A stretch of DNA of 64,000 nucleotides from Rhizobium sp. PP-CC-3A-592 (GCF_003217095.1 NZ_QJSR01000001.1:1216009-1280008); one strand, 5' to 3'. Shown: positions 1 through 8,974, numbered from the stretch's first letter. Notes: generated from the letters alone by a model not told the origin. Made by a program: numbers and translations.

Positions 1-918
1 GATCTCGTAGGCCCAGGGCGGATTGGCGCCGGCGCGCGACACCGTGACGGAAGCGGCCTTTGCGCCGAGTGCGAGGGCCGCCTGAATGGCGTCGTCGCTC
101 AGGGTCGCGATGGCATCCTTCGTGAGCAGGTTGTTCATCTTCAGCGACGCGAGAATGCCGGCATCAAACGTATCGCCGGCACCGACCGTATCGACAACCG
201 TCACCTTTTCGCCGGGTACGGACACCTTACCGCGCACCGTATAGGCATCCGCGCCGTCGGCACCCTTGGTGATGACGACGAGCTTTGGCCCACGGGCGAG
301 CCAATGCCCGACCAGCGTTTCATGGTCCCCCTTCTCGCCGAACCAGTCGAGATCCTCGTCCGAAAACTTGACGATATCCGACATGGCGGCCATGCGCAGC
401 ATGCGCGCCTTGTGAGCCTCGGCATCCTTGATGAAGCCGGGGCGGATGTTCGGATCGAAGGAGATCACGCGCTTCTTGTGCTCGCGCGTCATCAGCGCCT
501 CATAGGTCGAGCCGCAGGGCTCCGGAATGAGGCTGATGGCGCCGAAATGCAGGGCTTCACAGAAATCGCCGAGTGCCGGCAGATCCGCTTCCGTGATCAT
601 GCGGCCGGCGCTGTTCTCGTCAAAGAAGGCGTAGGTGGCCGAGCCGTTGACGAGCTTGACCACGGCGAGCGTCGTGTGCAGATCGGATGTCGCCGACGGG
701 GCGAAATCCACATTGCTGCTCTTCAGCGTGTCGCGGAGGATATCGCCGAACATATCGGTCGACAGGCCCGTGAAGAAGCCGGTGGGAATGCCAAGCCGAC
801 CGAGCGCGATCGCGGTGTTGAAGATCGCACCGCCCGCGTAAGGCGCAAAAGCGGGTTCGCCGAGCGTGGATTCGCGCGGCAGCATATCGATCAGGGCTTC
901 GCCGCAGCAGATGATCAT
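1..918 (-). CDS. frk: Fructokinase, PfkB family (3' end cut by window edge)
   Basis: PfkB-family sugar kinase, most likely ATP:D-fructose 6-phosphotransferase in the cytoplasm. 306 residues are visible from the ATG at 916-918. The N-terminal glycine-rich stretch (residues about 25-45) and the C-terminal DTVGAGDTFDAG motif (catalytic Asp about residue 249) are intact. The protein ends in NPPWAYEI at the window edge, so probably only a stop codon is missing. It lies downstream of pyrE and in the same orientation as the frc fructose transporter, whose cargo it would phosphorylate. Fructose specificity is inferred from family resemblance and context; another ketohexose or ribose-type substrate is possible. 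Confidence 0.85.
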   Translation of the reverse strand, partial: MIICCGEALIDMLPRESTLGEPAFAPYAGGAIFNTAIALGRLGIPTGFFTGLSTDMFGDILRDTLKSSNVDFAPSATSDLHTTLAVVKLVNGSATYAFFDENSAGRMITEADLPALGDFCEALHFGAISLIPEPCGSTYEALMTREHKKRVISFDPNIRPGFIKDAEAHKARMLRMAAMSDIVKFSDEDLDWFGEKGDHETLVGHWLARGPKLVVITKGADGADAYTVRGKVSVPGEKVTVVDTVGAGDTFDAGILASLKMNNLLTKDAIATLSDDAIQAALALGAKAASVTVSRAGANPPWAYEI

Positions 919-987
919 GGGTCTTCCTCTTGGGATACTAAGCGTTGCGGTAAATTGGCTTGTCGGGCGATCGGCCTTCTGAAGGGT

Positions 988-1683
988 TCAGCTCGCCAAA
1001 GCGGAGATGCCGCCATGACGGGCCGACCATTCGAGCGGCGCATCGAGAAAGGCCTCGACGCTTGCCAGCGTCTCCGCATCGAAAAGCTTGTCTTCGCGGG
1101 CGACAGCCAGCACGTTGCGCCATGTGGCGATGTTGTGGAGTGTGATGCCCTTCCGGGCCATGTTGGCGCGGCCTTCGGGAAAGATATCATAGTAGAACAG
1201 CGCCATGCCGTGATCGACCACGCCGCCGGCGGCGCGGATGGCGTCGATGAAGGTGAACATGGACACCCCGGCCGTCGTCAGGTCCTCGATGACGAGGACG
1301 CGGGCGCCTTCGGGCATGTGGCCCTCGATCTGGTTCGTGCGACCATGGCCCTTCGGCGCCTTGCGCACGTAGATCATCGGCAGCGCCAGGCGCTCGGCCA
1401 GCATCGCGGCAAAGGGAATGCCCGCCGTCTCGCCACCGGCAATCACGTCGAATTTTTCAAAACCCGCCTCGCGCATGACGGTAACGGCTGCGAAATCCAT
1501 GACGGCGGAGCGGATGCGCGGATAGGAAATCAACTTGCGGCAGTCGATATAGACCGGGCTCGCCATGCCGGAGGCAAGCTTGTAGGGCTGGTCGGCCCGG
1601 AAGTGCACAGCCTTGATCTCCCACAGCATTTTCGCCAGCAGTTCGGCCATCACGGCCTTATCGGGGAAGGATGTGGGGATCAT
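988..1683 (-). CDS. pyrE: Orotate phosphoribosyltransferase
   Basis: Converts orotate and PRPP to orotidine 5'-monophosphate in de novo UMP synthesis. The 231-residue product has the usual family length. It carries the PRPP-binding loop [11 protein letters not shown] near residue 125 and an upstream basic segment [10 protein letters not shown] that matches the mobile catalytic loop. An AGAGGA ribosome site lies 8 nt before the ATG. The gene is transcribed after pyrC and a small VOC gene, so two UMP-pathway enzymes lie close together on the same strand. Confidence 0.95.
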   Translation of the reverse strand: MIPTSFPDKAVMAELLAKMLWEIKAVHFRADQPYKLASGMASPVYIDCRKLISYPRIRSAVMDFAAVTVMREAGFEKFDVIAGGETAGIPFAAMLAERLALPMIYVRKAPKGHGRTNQIEGHMPEGARVLVIEDLTTAGVSMFTFIDAIRAAGGVVDHGMALFYYDIFPEGRANMARKGITLHNIATWRNVLAVAREDKLFDAETLASVEAFLDAPLEWSARHGGISALAS

Positions 1684-1743
1684 GGTGCGGTTCCTCTTGA
1701 TCGAAGGCTCAAAGCGTGTCGGCAGGCGGCGGCGGTTCCCGCG

Positions 1744-2127
1744 TCAGGACCTCTGCTCGCAGAAGGTGATGCGGTTGGCGAAGGGATCGGTGACCGTGAC
1801 TTGCAATCCCCAGGGTGCGGTGTCGAGGCCGGGCTTCATATAGGCATAGTTGCGGCCGGAAAGCTCGGCCTGCAGCGCCGTCGCATCCGCAACGGGCACG
1901 AAGATGCGGGTGCCAGGCGTCGTGTCGCCGGCATGTTCGCTCAGATGCAGCGTCAACGCATCGCGCGAGACCTGTGCGTAGAGCGGCATGTTCTCGGCAA
2001 AACGATGCTCCCAATCCAGCGTGAAGCCGAGAAAGCCAAGATAGAACTCCATCGCCTTCTCCACCGAGAAGATCCGGAAGATCGGGATGGCCGGCTTGAT
2101 CCCGGCCTCGGCGCGCTCGTCAGCCAT
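1744..2127 (-). CDS. Glyoxalase/VOC superfamily protein (bleomycin-resistance-like)
   Basis: A 127-residue VOC-fold protein. The paired beta-alpha-beta modules are visible: an N-terminal module with FYLGFLGF and a C-terminal module with [11 protein letters not shown]. His (in LHLSEH) and Glu (in FCEQ) are placed like metal ligands, but the substrate cannot be read from sequence. Members of this family include glyoxalases, dioxygenases and drug-binding resistance proteins. Its start overlaps the end of pyrC by 8 bp, which suggests translational coupling and expression with pyrC and pyrE. No role in pyrimidine synthesis is implied by the family. Confidence 0.8.
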   Translation of the reverse strand: MADERAEAGIKPAIPIFRIFSVEKAMEFYLGFLGFTLDWEHRFAENMPLYAQVSRDALTLHLSEHAGDTTPGTRIFVPVADATALQAELSGRNYAYMKPGLDTAPWGLQVTVTDPFANRITFCEQRS

Positions 2128-3184
2128 GCGTTTCCTCCACGGCCCAGTGCAGCGGGAACATCGGATCGAACACCGTCACAGGACCGGCGCCCGTCTCGAT
2201 CTTTGCGGGATAATCCACCGGTTCGCTGCGGCGGGTGAGCGTGATCGTCTCGTCATTGACCGGCAGACCGTACCAGGCGGGGCCATTGCGGGAGGCGAAG
2301 GCTTCGAGACTGTGAAGCGCGTCTTCCTGCTCAAACACGTGGGCAAGGCAGCTCATCGTGTTGACCGAGGTATAGATGCCCGCACAGCCGCAGGCGCATT
2401 CCTTCAGCGGATCCACATGCGGGGCGCTGTCGGTACCGAGGAAGAACCTGGCGTTACCGGATGTCGCGGCCTTGCGCAGCGCCTGCCGGTGGACCTCGCG
2501 CTTGGCGACGGGCAGGCAGTAATAATGTGGACGGATGCCGCCGACGAGGAGCGCGTTGCGGTTGATGATCAGGTGGTGCGTGGTGATCGAGCCGGCGAGG
2601 TTCTTCGCGGCGCTCTTGATGTAATCGACGCCGTCCTGCGTCGTCACGTGCTCCATCGTCACCTTCAGCTCCGGCAGGCGACGGCGAAGTGGGTCGAGGA
2701 CAGTCTCGATGAAGACGGCCTCGCGGTCGAAGATATCGACCTCGGGCGTCGTCACCTCGCCATGGACGCAGAGCGGCAGGCCGATCTCGGCCATTTTTTC
2801 GAGCACCGGCATGACCTTTTCGAGGTCGCGCACGCCGCCATGGGAGTTGGTCGTGGCACCGGCGGGATAGAGCTTGACCGCGTGGATGAGGCCGCTTGCC
2901 TTACCGTGCGCGACGTCTGCTGCCTCCGTGTGCTCGGTCAGATAGAGCGTCATCAGGGGTTCGAAACGGTCGCCTTCAGGCAATGCGGCGAGGATGCGGG
3001 CGCGATAGGCCTCGGCATCTGCCGTGGTTACGACCGGCGGCACGAGATTGGGCATGATGATGGCGCGGGCGAAGTGGCGACTGGTGTCAGGCAGCACGCC
3101 CTTCAGCATGTCGCCGTCGCGCAGGTGCAGGTGCCAATCGTCAGGCCGGCGGATGGTGAGGGTTGTCGTCTGGTGGTCGCTCAT
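2120..3184 (-). CDS. pyrC: Dihydroorotase (class II, E. coli PyrC type)
   Basis: Zinc amidohydrolase that interconverts N-carbamoyl-L-aspartate and dihydroorotate. At 354 residues it matches the short PyrC class. Metal ligands are visible: HLHLR near residue 20, the carboxylated-lysine segment [11 protein letters not shown] near 105, CVHGE near 145, HVTTQDG near 180 and the catalytic Asp in GTDSAPH near 250. It is the first gene of the pyrC-VOC-pyrE-frk run. 156 bp separate it from frcK upstream, so it may have its own promoter, although no clear -35/-10 was recognised. Confidence 0.95.
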   Translation of the reverse strand: MSDHQTTTLTIRRPDDWHLHLRDGDMLKGVLPDTSRHFARAIIMPNLVPPVVTTADAEAYRARILAALPEGDRFEPLMTLYLTEHTEAADVAHGKASGLIHAVKLYPAGATTNSHGGVRDLEKVMPVLEKMAEIGLPLCVHGEVTTPEVDIFDREAVFIETVLDPLRRRLPELKVTMEHVTTQDGVDYIKSAAKNLAGSITTHHLIINRNALLVGGIRPHYYCLPVAKREVHRQALRKAATSGNARFFLGTDSAPHVDPLKECACGCAGIYTSVNTMSCLAHVFEQEDALHSLEAFASRNGPAWYGLPVNDETITLTRRSEPVDYPAKIETGAGPVTVFDPMFPLHWAVEETHG

Positions 3185-3300
3185 CGTCTGCCTCTCCTCC
3201 TGCGGATATCAGCGGACCCGTGAGGGGTCCGAGACGATCTGCATCGCTTCCGTGGCCGCACGCCCTGCTGCAGGCTCGGGCTGTCGGTTCCCGTTTGCCT

Positions 3301-3330
3301 CATCAGGCCCCGGATGACAATGGCCTGATG
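3301..3330. other. Stem-loop between frcK and pyrC
   Basis: A perfect 9-bp inverted repeat, CATCAGGCC at 3301-3309 and GGCCTGATG at 3322-3330, with a 12-nt loop. It lies 11 bp past the frcK stop. There is no T-run on either side, so it is a weak candidate for an intrinsic terminator; it could instead act as an mRNA 3'-end stabiliser for the frc message. Confidence 0.4.
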
Positions 3331-3340
3331 GCCTCTGCGA

Positions 3341-3976
3341 TCACGGCTGCTCGAAAACCTCGAGCGTGATATCGGCCAACCTGGAACCGTTGCAGATGCG
3401 CTCGCCGTTCGGCAGGTCGTTGCCGTAGAGTTTCCATTGGATGGCCTCTTCGTCGAGACCGTAATGGATCCAGCGCTGGCGCAGGCGCTCTTCGAGCACG
3501 GCATAGGCCGGGCCGACGAAGATCGTGAGGTCGAAGAGCGGTGCGAGCCGGGTCCAGGGGGCCTCGTCGAGCAGCAGGTAATTGCCTTCGGCCAGGATGA
3601 AGCGGGTTTCCGGTGCGATCGGTCGGGCCGATGCGATGGCGATCTCGCGGGCGCGGTCGAAGACCGGCACCAGAACCTCCTCGTCGCTGCGGCGCACCGC
3701 CGTGACGATATCGAGGAAACCGCGCACGTCGAAGGTTTCCGGCGCGCCCTTGCGCTTCAGGAGGCCGCGTTCCTCGAGGATGCCATTGTCCATGTGGAAG
3801 CCGTCCATCGGCAGCACAACGGACATCTCGCCGCGGGCGACAAGCTCGGCGTGCAGCGCATCGGCCAGCGTCGACTTGCCGGCGCCCGGAGGGCCGGCAA
3901 TGGCGATGATGAAACGGGCGGCACCGGCCGCCCGATCGAGAACGAGATCGGCGATCTCGCCAACGGTCCGTGTCAT
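3341..3976 (-). CDS. frcK: FrcK-like P-loop kinase (uridine-kinase fold)
   Basis: A 211-residue P-loop kinase of the uridine/pantothenate-kinase fold, with Walker A GPPGAGKS at residues about 28-35 and a downstream DGFH segment typical of this fold. Its ATG overlaps the frcA stop by 4 bp (ATGA), making it the last gene of the frcBCA transport operon. In Sinorhizobium meliloti the equivalent operon is known as frcBCAK. The true phosphoryl acceptor is not evident from sequence; a sugar or nucleoside released from imported substrate is plausible. The symbol is assigned from gene order plus family. Confidence 0.75.
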   Translation of the reverse strand: MTRTVGEIADLVLDRAAGAARFIIAIAGPPGAGKSTLADALHAELVARGEMSVVLPMDGFHMDNGILEERGLLKRKGAPETFDVRGFLDIVTAVRRSDEEVLVPVFDRAREIAIASARPIAPETRFILAEGNYLLLDEAPWTRLAPLFDLTIFVGPAYAVLEERLRQRWIHYGLDEEAIQWKLYGNDLPNGERICNGSRLADITLEVFEQP

Positions 3977-4770
3977 GCCGCCAGCGCCTCGCTTGGGGGT
4001 TCCTTGGCGCCGGTCATGAAGGCCACGGCATCCGACATCGTATAGTCCTTCGGATTGATGACGCAGAGACGCTTGCCGAGGCGGTGGATGTGGATGCGGT
4101 CGGCGACTTCGAAGACATGCGGCATGTTGTGCGAGATGAGCACGATCGGCATGCCACGCGAGCGCACATCAAGGATCAACTCCAGCACGCGCCGGCTTTC
4201 CTTGACGCCGAGGGCCGCCGTGGGTTCGTCGAGGATGACGACCTTCGAGCCGAAGGCTGCGGCGCGGGCCACGGCCACGCCCTGACGCTGGCCGCCGGAG
4301 AGCGTTTCCACCGCCTGGTTGATGTTCTGAATGGTCATCAGGCCGAGCTCGGACAGCTTGTCGCGCGCGAACTTCTCCATCGCGCTCTTGTCGAGCATGC
4401 GGAACACCGAGCCGAGAACGCCGGGTTTGCGGATCTCGCGGCCGAGGAACATGTTGTCGGCGATCGACAGTGCCGGAGACACCGCGAGGTTCTGGTAGAC
4501 GGTCTCGATGCCGGCCTTCTGCGCCTCGATCGGCGATTTGAAGCTGATCAGCTGGCCGTCGAGGCGGATCTCGCCCTCATCGGGCTTGATCGCGCCGGAG
4601 ATCGCCTTGATCAGCGAGGACTTGCCGGCACCGTTGTCGCCGATGACGGCGAGGATCTCGCCCTTGTGCAGATCGAAATCCGCGTGATCGAGGGCGGTGA
4701 CGCGGCCGTAGCGCTTGACGAGACCGCGGCCGGTGAGGAGGGGTGCCTCATTATAGGCGGGAGCGTTCAT
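3973..4770 (-). CDS. frcA: Fructose/ribose/mannose ABC transporter ATPase FrcA
   Basis: Cytoplasmic ATP-binding subunit of the sugar importer, 265 residues, a single nucleotide-binding domain (the rbs/xyl subclass often has two). It has Walker A GDNGAGKSS near residue 40, signature LSGGQRQGVAVARA near 145 and Walker B VVILDEPTAALG near 165. The frame stays open far upstream, but the start at 4768-4770 (MNAPAYNE) is chosen because its ATG overlaps the frcC stop and family homology begins there. Overlaps with frcC and frcK show a tightly coupled operon. Confidence 0.92.
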   Translation of the reverse strand: MNAPAYNEAPLLTGRGLVKRYGRVTALDHADFDLHKGEILAVIGDNGAGKSSLIKAISGAIKPDEGEIRLDGQLISFKSPIEAQKAGIETVYQNLAVSPALSIADNMFLGREIRKPGVLGSVFRMLDKSAMEKFARDKLSELGLMTIQNINQAVETLSGGQRQGVAVARAAAFGSKVVILDEPTAALGVKESRRVLELILDVRSRGMPIVLISHNMPHVFEVADRIHIHRLGKRLCVINPKDYTMSDAVAFMTGAKEPPSEALAA

Positions 4771-5855
4771 CAGCCTGCTACCTTTCTGATCCACTGGTCG
4801 ATGGCGACGGCGGCGATGATGAGAACGCCGATCATGAAATAGGTCCATTGCGGGTCGGTGCCGATGAGGCGCAGGCCAAGCTGGAAGACGCCGACGATGA
4901 GCGCTCCGAACAGCATGCCCATGATCGAACCGCGTCCGCCGAAGAGCGAGATGCCGCCGATCACGACGGCCGTGATGGATTCGATGTTGGCGAACTGGCC
5001 GGCAGTCGGGGAAACCGACCCGATACGGCCGATGAGAGCCCAGCCGGCAAGGGCACAGATGATGCCGGAAAGCGTGTAGACCGAGAGGAGCATGCGCTTG
5101 ACGTTGACGCCTGCGAGTTCGGCTGCGACCGGATCGTCGCCGACGGCGTAGAGATGGCGTCCCCAGGCGGTCTTGTTCAGGACGTACCAGAGAAGGGCGA
5201 CGACCAGGATCATGGCGACGACGCCATAGGTGAACACGGCGCCGCCGATGCGGAACGTGTAGCCGAACAGCTTGAGAAGCGGCGCGGTCGCCTCGATATC
5301 CTGGCTGCGGATCGTCTCGTTGGCGGAATAGAGGAAGTTGGAGGCGAGGATGATCTGCCACATGCCGAGCGTGACGATGAAGGGCGGCAGCTTCATGCGG
5401 GCAATCAGCCAGCCATTGATGGCGCCGCAGAGCGCGCCAACGCCAAAGCCGGACAGGATCGCGACTTCGACAGGCAGGCCGTAGCGGAAGACGAACTGGC
5501 CCATAACGACGGAGGAGAGCACCATGATGGCGCCGACCGAGAGATCGATGCCTGCCGTCATGATGACCAGCGTCTGCGCCGCACCGACGATGCCGACGAT
5601 CGCCACCTGCTGCAGGATCAGCGTCATCGAGAAGGCGGAGAAGAATTTCGATCCGAGGATCGAGCCGAAGATGATCAGCGACAGCACGAGCACGATCAGC
5701 GGAACCGCAGAGGGCCGCGAGTGCAGGAAATGCTGGAAGTGCTGGACGGGTGTCTTGCGGTCGGTGTCGAAAGACGCAACCGTCTTGGAACTGCCGGACA
5801 GGACGGACTCGAAGTCCTGCGAGGGCCGCGCAGCGGCTGTTGGCTCGCTCATCAA
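4770..5855 (-). CDS. frcC: Sugar ABC transporter permease FrcC
   Basis: Inner-membrane permease of the RbsC/FrcC family, 361 residues. A roughly 55-residue cytoplasmic N-terminus is followed by about nine or ten hydrophobic segments, starting near LIVLVLSLIIFGSILG. The family loop with EL-AGVNV (residues about 245-255), which contacts the ATPase, is present. It is followed without a gap by frcA (ATGA overlap) and separated from frcB by 151 bp that hold a terminator and inverted repeats, so expression below that of frcB is expected. Confidence 0.92.
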   Translation of the reverse strand: MMSEPTAAARPSQDFESVLSGSSKTVASFDTDRKTPVQHFQHFLHSRPSAVPLIVLVLSLIIFGSILGSKFFSAFSMTLILQQVAIVGIVGAAQTLVIMTAGIDLSVGAIMVLSSVVMGQFVFRYGLPVEVAILSGFGVGALCGAINGWLIARMKLPPFIVTLGMWQIILASNFLYSANETIRSQDIEATAPLLKLFGYTFRIGGAVFTYGVVAMILVVALLWYVLNKTAWGRHLYAVGDDPVAAELAGVNVKRMLLSVYTLSGIICALAGWALIGRIGSVSPTAGQFANIESITAVVIGGISLFGGRGSIMGMLFGALIVGVFQLGLRLIGTDPQWTYFMIGVLIIAAVAIDQWIRKVAG

Positions 5856-5883
5856 TATATCCTCCGCTTGGCGGCCGGTGCAG

Positions 5884-5933
5884 ATGACCTCGAACGGGAG
5901 GTCATGCCCGGCCGGGCGCTTCGTCGGGATGAC
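5884..5933. repeat. Inverted repeats in the frcB-frcC gap
   Basis: Two nested dyads: ATGACCTC at 5884-5891 pairs with GAGGTCAT at 5898-5905 (6-nt loop), and GTCATGCCCG at 5901-5910 pairs with CGGGATGAC at 5925-5933 with one bulged base. The two structures share bases and are mutually exclusive. They lie on the transcript between the frcB terminator and frcC, and could stabilise a processed mRNA end or be a small intergenic repeat. I cannot test copy number elsewhere. Confidence 0.5.
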
Positions 5934-5955
5934 GGGTCAAGATGGACGTATTTTG

Positions 5956-5979
5956 AAAAAAGGGCGGCCGAAGCCGCCC
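5956..5979 (-). terminator. Intrinsic terminator directly after frcB
   Basis: Read on the minus strand, GGGCGGC, a TTCG tetraloop, GCCGCCC and then a run of six T. It begins 27 bp after the frcB stop and lies inside the operon before frcC. Partial termination here would yield excess binding protein over membrane components, as is usual for ABC importers. Confidence 0.85.
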
Positions 5980-6006
5980 CTCGCATGGTGCATGGAAATG
6001 CGCAGA

Positions 6007-7029
6007 TCAGCCCCAGCACTTGTCCGTGCCGGCCTTGATGTCGATCGATTCGACGCCTGCAGCAGGCTTGCCGGTGACCAGCGAGACGCCTGTGTCGAAG
6101 AAGGTCTTGCCGGGGGTCGGCTGCGGCTTTTCGCCGGTGTCGGCGAACTTCTTGATGGCTTCGACGCCCAGCGCCGCCATCTGCAGCGGGTACTGCTGCG
6201 AGGTCGCACCGATAACGCCTTCCTCGACGTTCTTGATACCCGGGCAACCGCCGTCGACGGAGACGATCAATACGTCCTTCTCGCGGCCGACGGCCTTGAG
6301 CGCTTCGTAAGCACCGGCCGCGGCCGGTTCGTTGATCGTGTGGACGACGTTGATGGTCGGATCCTTCTGGAGAAGATTTTCCATGGCGGTACGGCCGCCT
6401 TCTTCATTGCCGTTGGTGATGTCGTGGCCGACGATGCGGGCGTCGTCCTCGTCACCGATCTTGTTCGGGTCCTTCGGGTCGATGCCGAAGCCCATCATGA
6501 AGCCCTGGTCGCGCATGACGTCGACGGAAGGCTGCGAGGGGGTAAGATCGAGGAAGGCGACCTTGGCGTCCTTGGCGGCATCGCCGAGGGTGGCAGCAGC
6601 CCACTGGCCGATCAGCTTGCCGGCAAGAAGGTTATCGGTCGCAAACGTCGCATCGGCGCTGTCGGCCGGTTCCAGCGGGGTGTCGAGCGCGATGACGAGA
6701 AGACCGGCGTCGCGGGCCTGCTTGACGGTGGGCACGATGCCCTTGGTGTCGGACGCGGCGATCAGGATACCCTTGGCGCCATCGGCGATGCAGGTTTCGA
6801 TGGCGGCAACCTGGCTTTCGCTATCGCCGTCGATCTTGCCGGCATAGGCCTTGAGCGTCACGCCCAGTTCCTTGGCCTTGGCTTCGGCGCCTTCCTTCAT
6901 CTTGACGAAGAAGGGGTTCGTATCGGTCTTGGTGATGAGGCAGGCGGTCACGTCGGCAGACTGTGCCGAGCCCGCGAAAACGACGCCGAGCGCCAGCGCG
7001 CCGAGACCGGCGGTTACGAGATTCTTCAT
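6007..7029 (-). CDS. frcB: Periplasmic fructose/ribose/mannose-binding protein FrcB
   Basis: Periplasmic solute-binding protein of the ribose-binding (RbsB) type, 340 residues. It has an N-terminal signal peptide ([15 protein letters not shown], probable cleavage after AQSA near residue 26) and two Rossmann-like lobes. The ATG at 7027-7029 is preferred over one 21 bp upstream, because GGGAGGA lies 5 nt before it and the signal peptide then begins directly. It is the first gene of the frc operon, followed by a strong terminator, and is divergent from the ROK regulator gene. Sugar preference is inferred from S. meliloti FrcB (fructose, mannose, ribose). Confidence 0.92.
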   Translation of the reverse strand: MKNLVTAGLGALALGVVFAGSAQSADVTACLITKTDTNPFFVKMKEGAEAKAKELGVTLKAYAGKIDGDSESQVAAIETCIADGAKGILIAASDTKGIVPTVKQARDAGLLVIALDTPLEPADSADATFATDNLLAGKLIGQWAAATLGDAAKDAKVAFLDLTPSQPSVDVMRDQGFMMGFGIDPKDPNKIGDEDDARIVGHDITNGNEEGGRTAMENLLQKDPTINVVHTINEPAAAGAYEALKAVGREKDVLIVSVDGGCPGIKNVEEGVIGATSQQYPLQMAALGVEAIKKFADTGEKPQPTPGKTFFDTGVSLVTGKPAAGVESIDIKAGTDKCWG

Positions 7030-7127
7030 GGATATCCTCCCAAGGATCAAATGGTGAGCCGGGTTCCCGGCCCGTCAGGCTTCGCGATCGTTACGTCCTC
7101 CGCAATGAAACCGCGCTTCCGTTAGCG

Positions 7128-7156
7128 AGCAAACACTAAACGTTTTTGCCTGTCAA
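7128..7156 (-). promoter_or_regulatory. Candidate frcB promoter
   Basis: On the minus strand TTGACA (complement of 7151-7156) is followed after 17 bp by TTTGCT (7128-7133). The -35 is a perfect sigma-70 hexamer; the -10 matches only three of six positions. It lies about 100 bp upstream of the frcB start and directly next to the AT-rich dyad at 7161-7177. An imperfect GCAAA...TTTGC dyad (7129-7149) covers the spacer. Confidence 0.5.
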
Positions 7157-7160
7157 TAAC

Positions 7161-7177
7161 TAAATCAAATTGATTTA
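7161..7177. promoter_or_regulatory. Candidate FrcR operator
   Basis: A perfect 8-bp inverted repeat, TAAATCAA and TTGATTTA, separated by one base, in the only AT-rich stretch of the frcB/frcR divergent region and abutting the frcB -35. ROK repressors bind AT-rich dyads of this size. Binding by FrcR is inferred from position only. Confidence 0.55.
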
Positions 7178-7287
7178 TTAAAAACCTGTGGCATTCTCTG
7201 CCTGTCGATTGTGCAGCCGCATGCCTAACATGCAGAGAAAAAGCGCAGGGACGGTTCCGGCACTGCGCCGGGACGGGAGGACTTGGA

Positions 7288-8520
7288 ATGACGGACTTTA
7301 TCGAACAGGAGACGCTGCCTGTCATGCCCGACGTCGTGGATCCCGCGGGCGGGGCAAACCAGACGCGCGTGCGTGCTCACAACGAGCGCCTCGTCATGTC
7401 GCTCGTTCGTCGCCACGATGGCCTGTCGAAGGCGGATATCGCGCGCCGCTCGGGTCTTTCGGCGCAGACGGTGTCGGTGATCATGCGCGCGCTGGAGAAG
7501 GACGGGCTCCTGATCCGCGGCGAGCCGACGCGCGGTCGCGTCGGGCAGCCATCGGTGCCGATGCATCTCAATCCGTCCGCCGTCTACTCCTTCGGCGTCA
7601 AGATCGGCCGGCGCAGCGCCGACCTTATCCTGATGGATTTCGTCGGCACGATCCGGCTCAACCTTCACCAGCCTTACCCCTACCCCATGCCGGACGACAT
7701 CCTCGCCTTCATCACCGAGGGGGTGACGAAGCTTGAGCGGATGCTGAGCGCCGACGAGCGCTCGCGCATCGCCGGCATCGGCATCGCCACGCCGTTCGAG
7801 CTGTGGAACTGGGCGCCCGAAGTCGGCGCACCGAGCGAGGCCATGGAGCGCTGGCGGCATTTCGATCTGCAGGCTGCGGTGTCGGAGCGCACGTCCTACC
7901 CGGTCTATCTGCAGAACGACGCGACGAGCGCCTGCGGTGCGGAGCTCGTGTTCGGCGTCGGCGCGAACTATCCGGATTTCATCTATTTCTACATCGGCTC
8001 CTTCATCGGCGGCGGCATCGTGCTGAACTCCGCGCTGTTCTCCGGCCGCACGGGGACCGCGGGGGCGCTCGGCCCCTTGCAGGTGCCCGGGCCGGACGGG
8101 CGCACGCAGCCGCTCCTCAAGGTCGCCTCGATCTTCGTGCTGGAAAACATGCTGCGGGACCGCGGCATCGATGCGCGGCCGCTCTGGTACACGGCCGAGG
8201 AGTGGATCGATTTCGGCGCAGCGCTGGAGGACTGGATCGTCCAGACGGCCGAGGCGCTCGCCCGCGCCATCATCTCCGCCGCCTCGATCATCGATTTTGC
8301 CGCAGCCGTCATCGATGGCGGCTTTCCCGGCTGGGTGCGCGCGCGCATCGTCGCCGCCACGCGCACGGCCGTGCAGGATCTCGACCTGCAGGGTGTCATC
8401 GTGCCCGATATCATCGAGGGCGCGGTCGGCTCCGAGGCGCGTGCCATCGGCGGGGCGAGCCTGCCGCTCTTCTCGCGCTATCTTCTCGACACCAATGTCC
8501 TCTTCAAGGAACCTGCCTGA
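7288..8520 (+). CDS. frcR: ROK family transcriptional regulator FrcR
   Basis: A 410-residue sugar-responsive regulator with an N-terminal winged helix (helix-turn-helix at residues about 38-60, SKADIARRSGLSAQTVS) followed by a ROK sugar-kinase-like domain containing the glycine-rich FIGGGIVLN segment near residue 243. The usual ROK zinc motif CxCGxxGCxE is not visible after this segment; it reads TAGALGPLQVPG instead, so the zinc site may be lost. GGGAGG lies about 10 nt upstream of the ATG. It is divergent from frcB and followed by the mutarotase gene (ATGA overlap), fitting control of fructose/ribose uptake by its sugar ligand. Confidence 0.88.
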   Translation: MTDFIEQETLPVMPDVVDPAGGANQTRVRAHNERLVMSLVRRHDGLSKADIARRSGLSAQTVSVIMRALEKDGLLIRGEPTRGRVGQPSVPMHLNPSAVYSFGVKIGRRSADLILMDFVGTIRLNLHQPYPYPMPDDILAFITEGVTKLERMLSADERSRIAGIGIATPFELWNWAPEVGAPSEAMERWRHFDLQAAVSERTSYPVYLQNDATSACGAELVFGVGANYPDFIYFYIGSFIGGGIVLNSALFSGRTGTAGALGPLQVPGPDGRTQPLLKVASIFVLENMLRDRGIDARPLWYTAEEWIDFGAALEDWIVQTAEALARAIISAASIIDFAAAVIDGGFPGWVRARIVAATRTAVQDLDLQGVIVPDIIEGAVGSEARAIGGASLPLFSRYLLDTNVLFKEPA

Positions 8521-8954
8521 TGCTGAAAGGTCTTTCCCCTCTCCTGAGCCCCGACCTGCTCGCAACGCTCCGCGCCATGGGCCATGGCGACGAGATCGCC
8601 ATCGTCGATGGCAACTATCCCGCGCTCGAACATGCCCGCCGCCTGATCCGTCTCGATGGCCACGGCGTGGTGCCGGTGGTCGATGCCATCCTCAGCGTCA
8701 TGCCGATCGACGATTTCGTGGACGAGGCGATCTTTCGCGCGACGGTGAAGCAGGACCGGGACCTTCTCGATCCCGTACACGCGGAGCTGATCGCCTGCTG
8801 CGCCCGGCATGAGCCGGAGAGGACCGTGGTGCCGCTGCTCGGCCCCGACTTCTATCCGCGGGTCAAGGCGGCGCACACAGTGGTGCAGACCAGCGAGCCA
8901 CGCCTCTACGGCAACATGATCCTGCGCAAGGGGGTCATCTACCCCGTAGCGTGA
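8520..8954 (+). CDS. RbsD/FucU family sugar mutarotase
   Basis: A 144-residue protein of the RbsD/FucU family, which interconverts anomers or pyranose/furanose forms of ribose or fucose to feed kinases and isomerases. The N-terminal GHGDEIAIVDGNYP (residues about 21-34) holds the conserved catalytic His, and RLYGNMILRKGV near the C-terminus is also typical. The ATG overlaps the frcR stop (ATGA). Placement with frcR suggests that it serves sugars brought in by the frc transporter. Whether it is RbsD- or FucU-like in specificity is unresolved, so no symbol is given. Confidence 0.88.
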   Translation: MLKGLSPLLSPDLLATLRAMGHGDEIAIVDGNYPALEHARRLIRLDGHGVVPVVDAILSVMPIDDFVDEAIFRATVKQDRDLLDPVHAELIACCARHEPERTVVPLLGPDFYPRVKAAHTVVQTSEPRLYGNMILRKGVIYPVA

Positions 8955-8974
8955 CGCGCCATCCGAGAAACGCA

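Noticed and set aside
304-2238. 644-codon open frame on the plus strand across frk, pyrE and the VOC gene
   Set aside because: It is an antisense shadow caused by high G+C and codon bias; it lacks family resemblance, and the minus-strand genes are clear.
4743-6038. 431-codon open frame on the plus strand
   Set aside because: Antisense to frcC; composition rich in Asp, Glu, Arg and His typical of shadow frames here.
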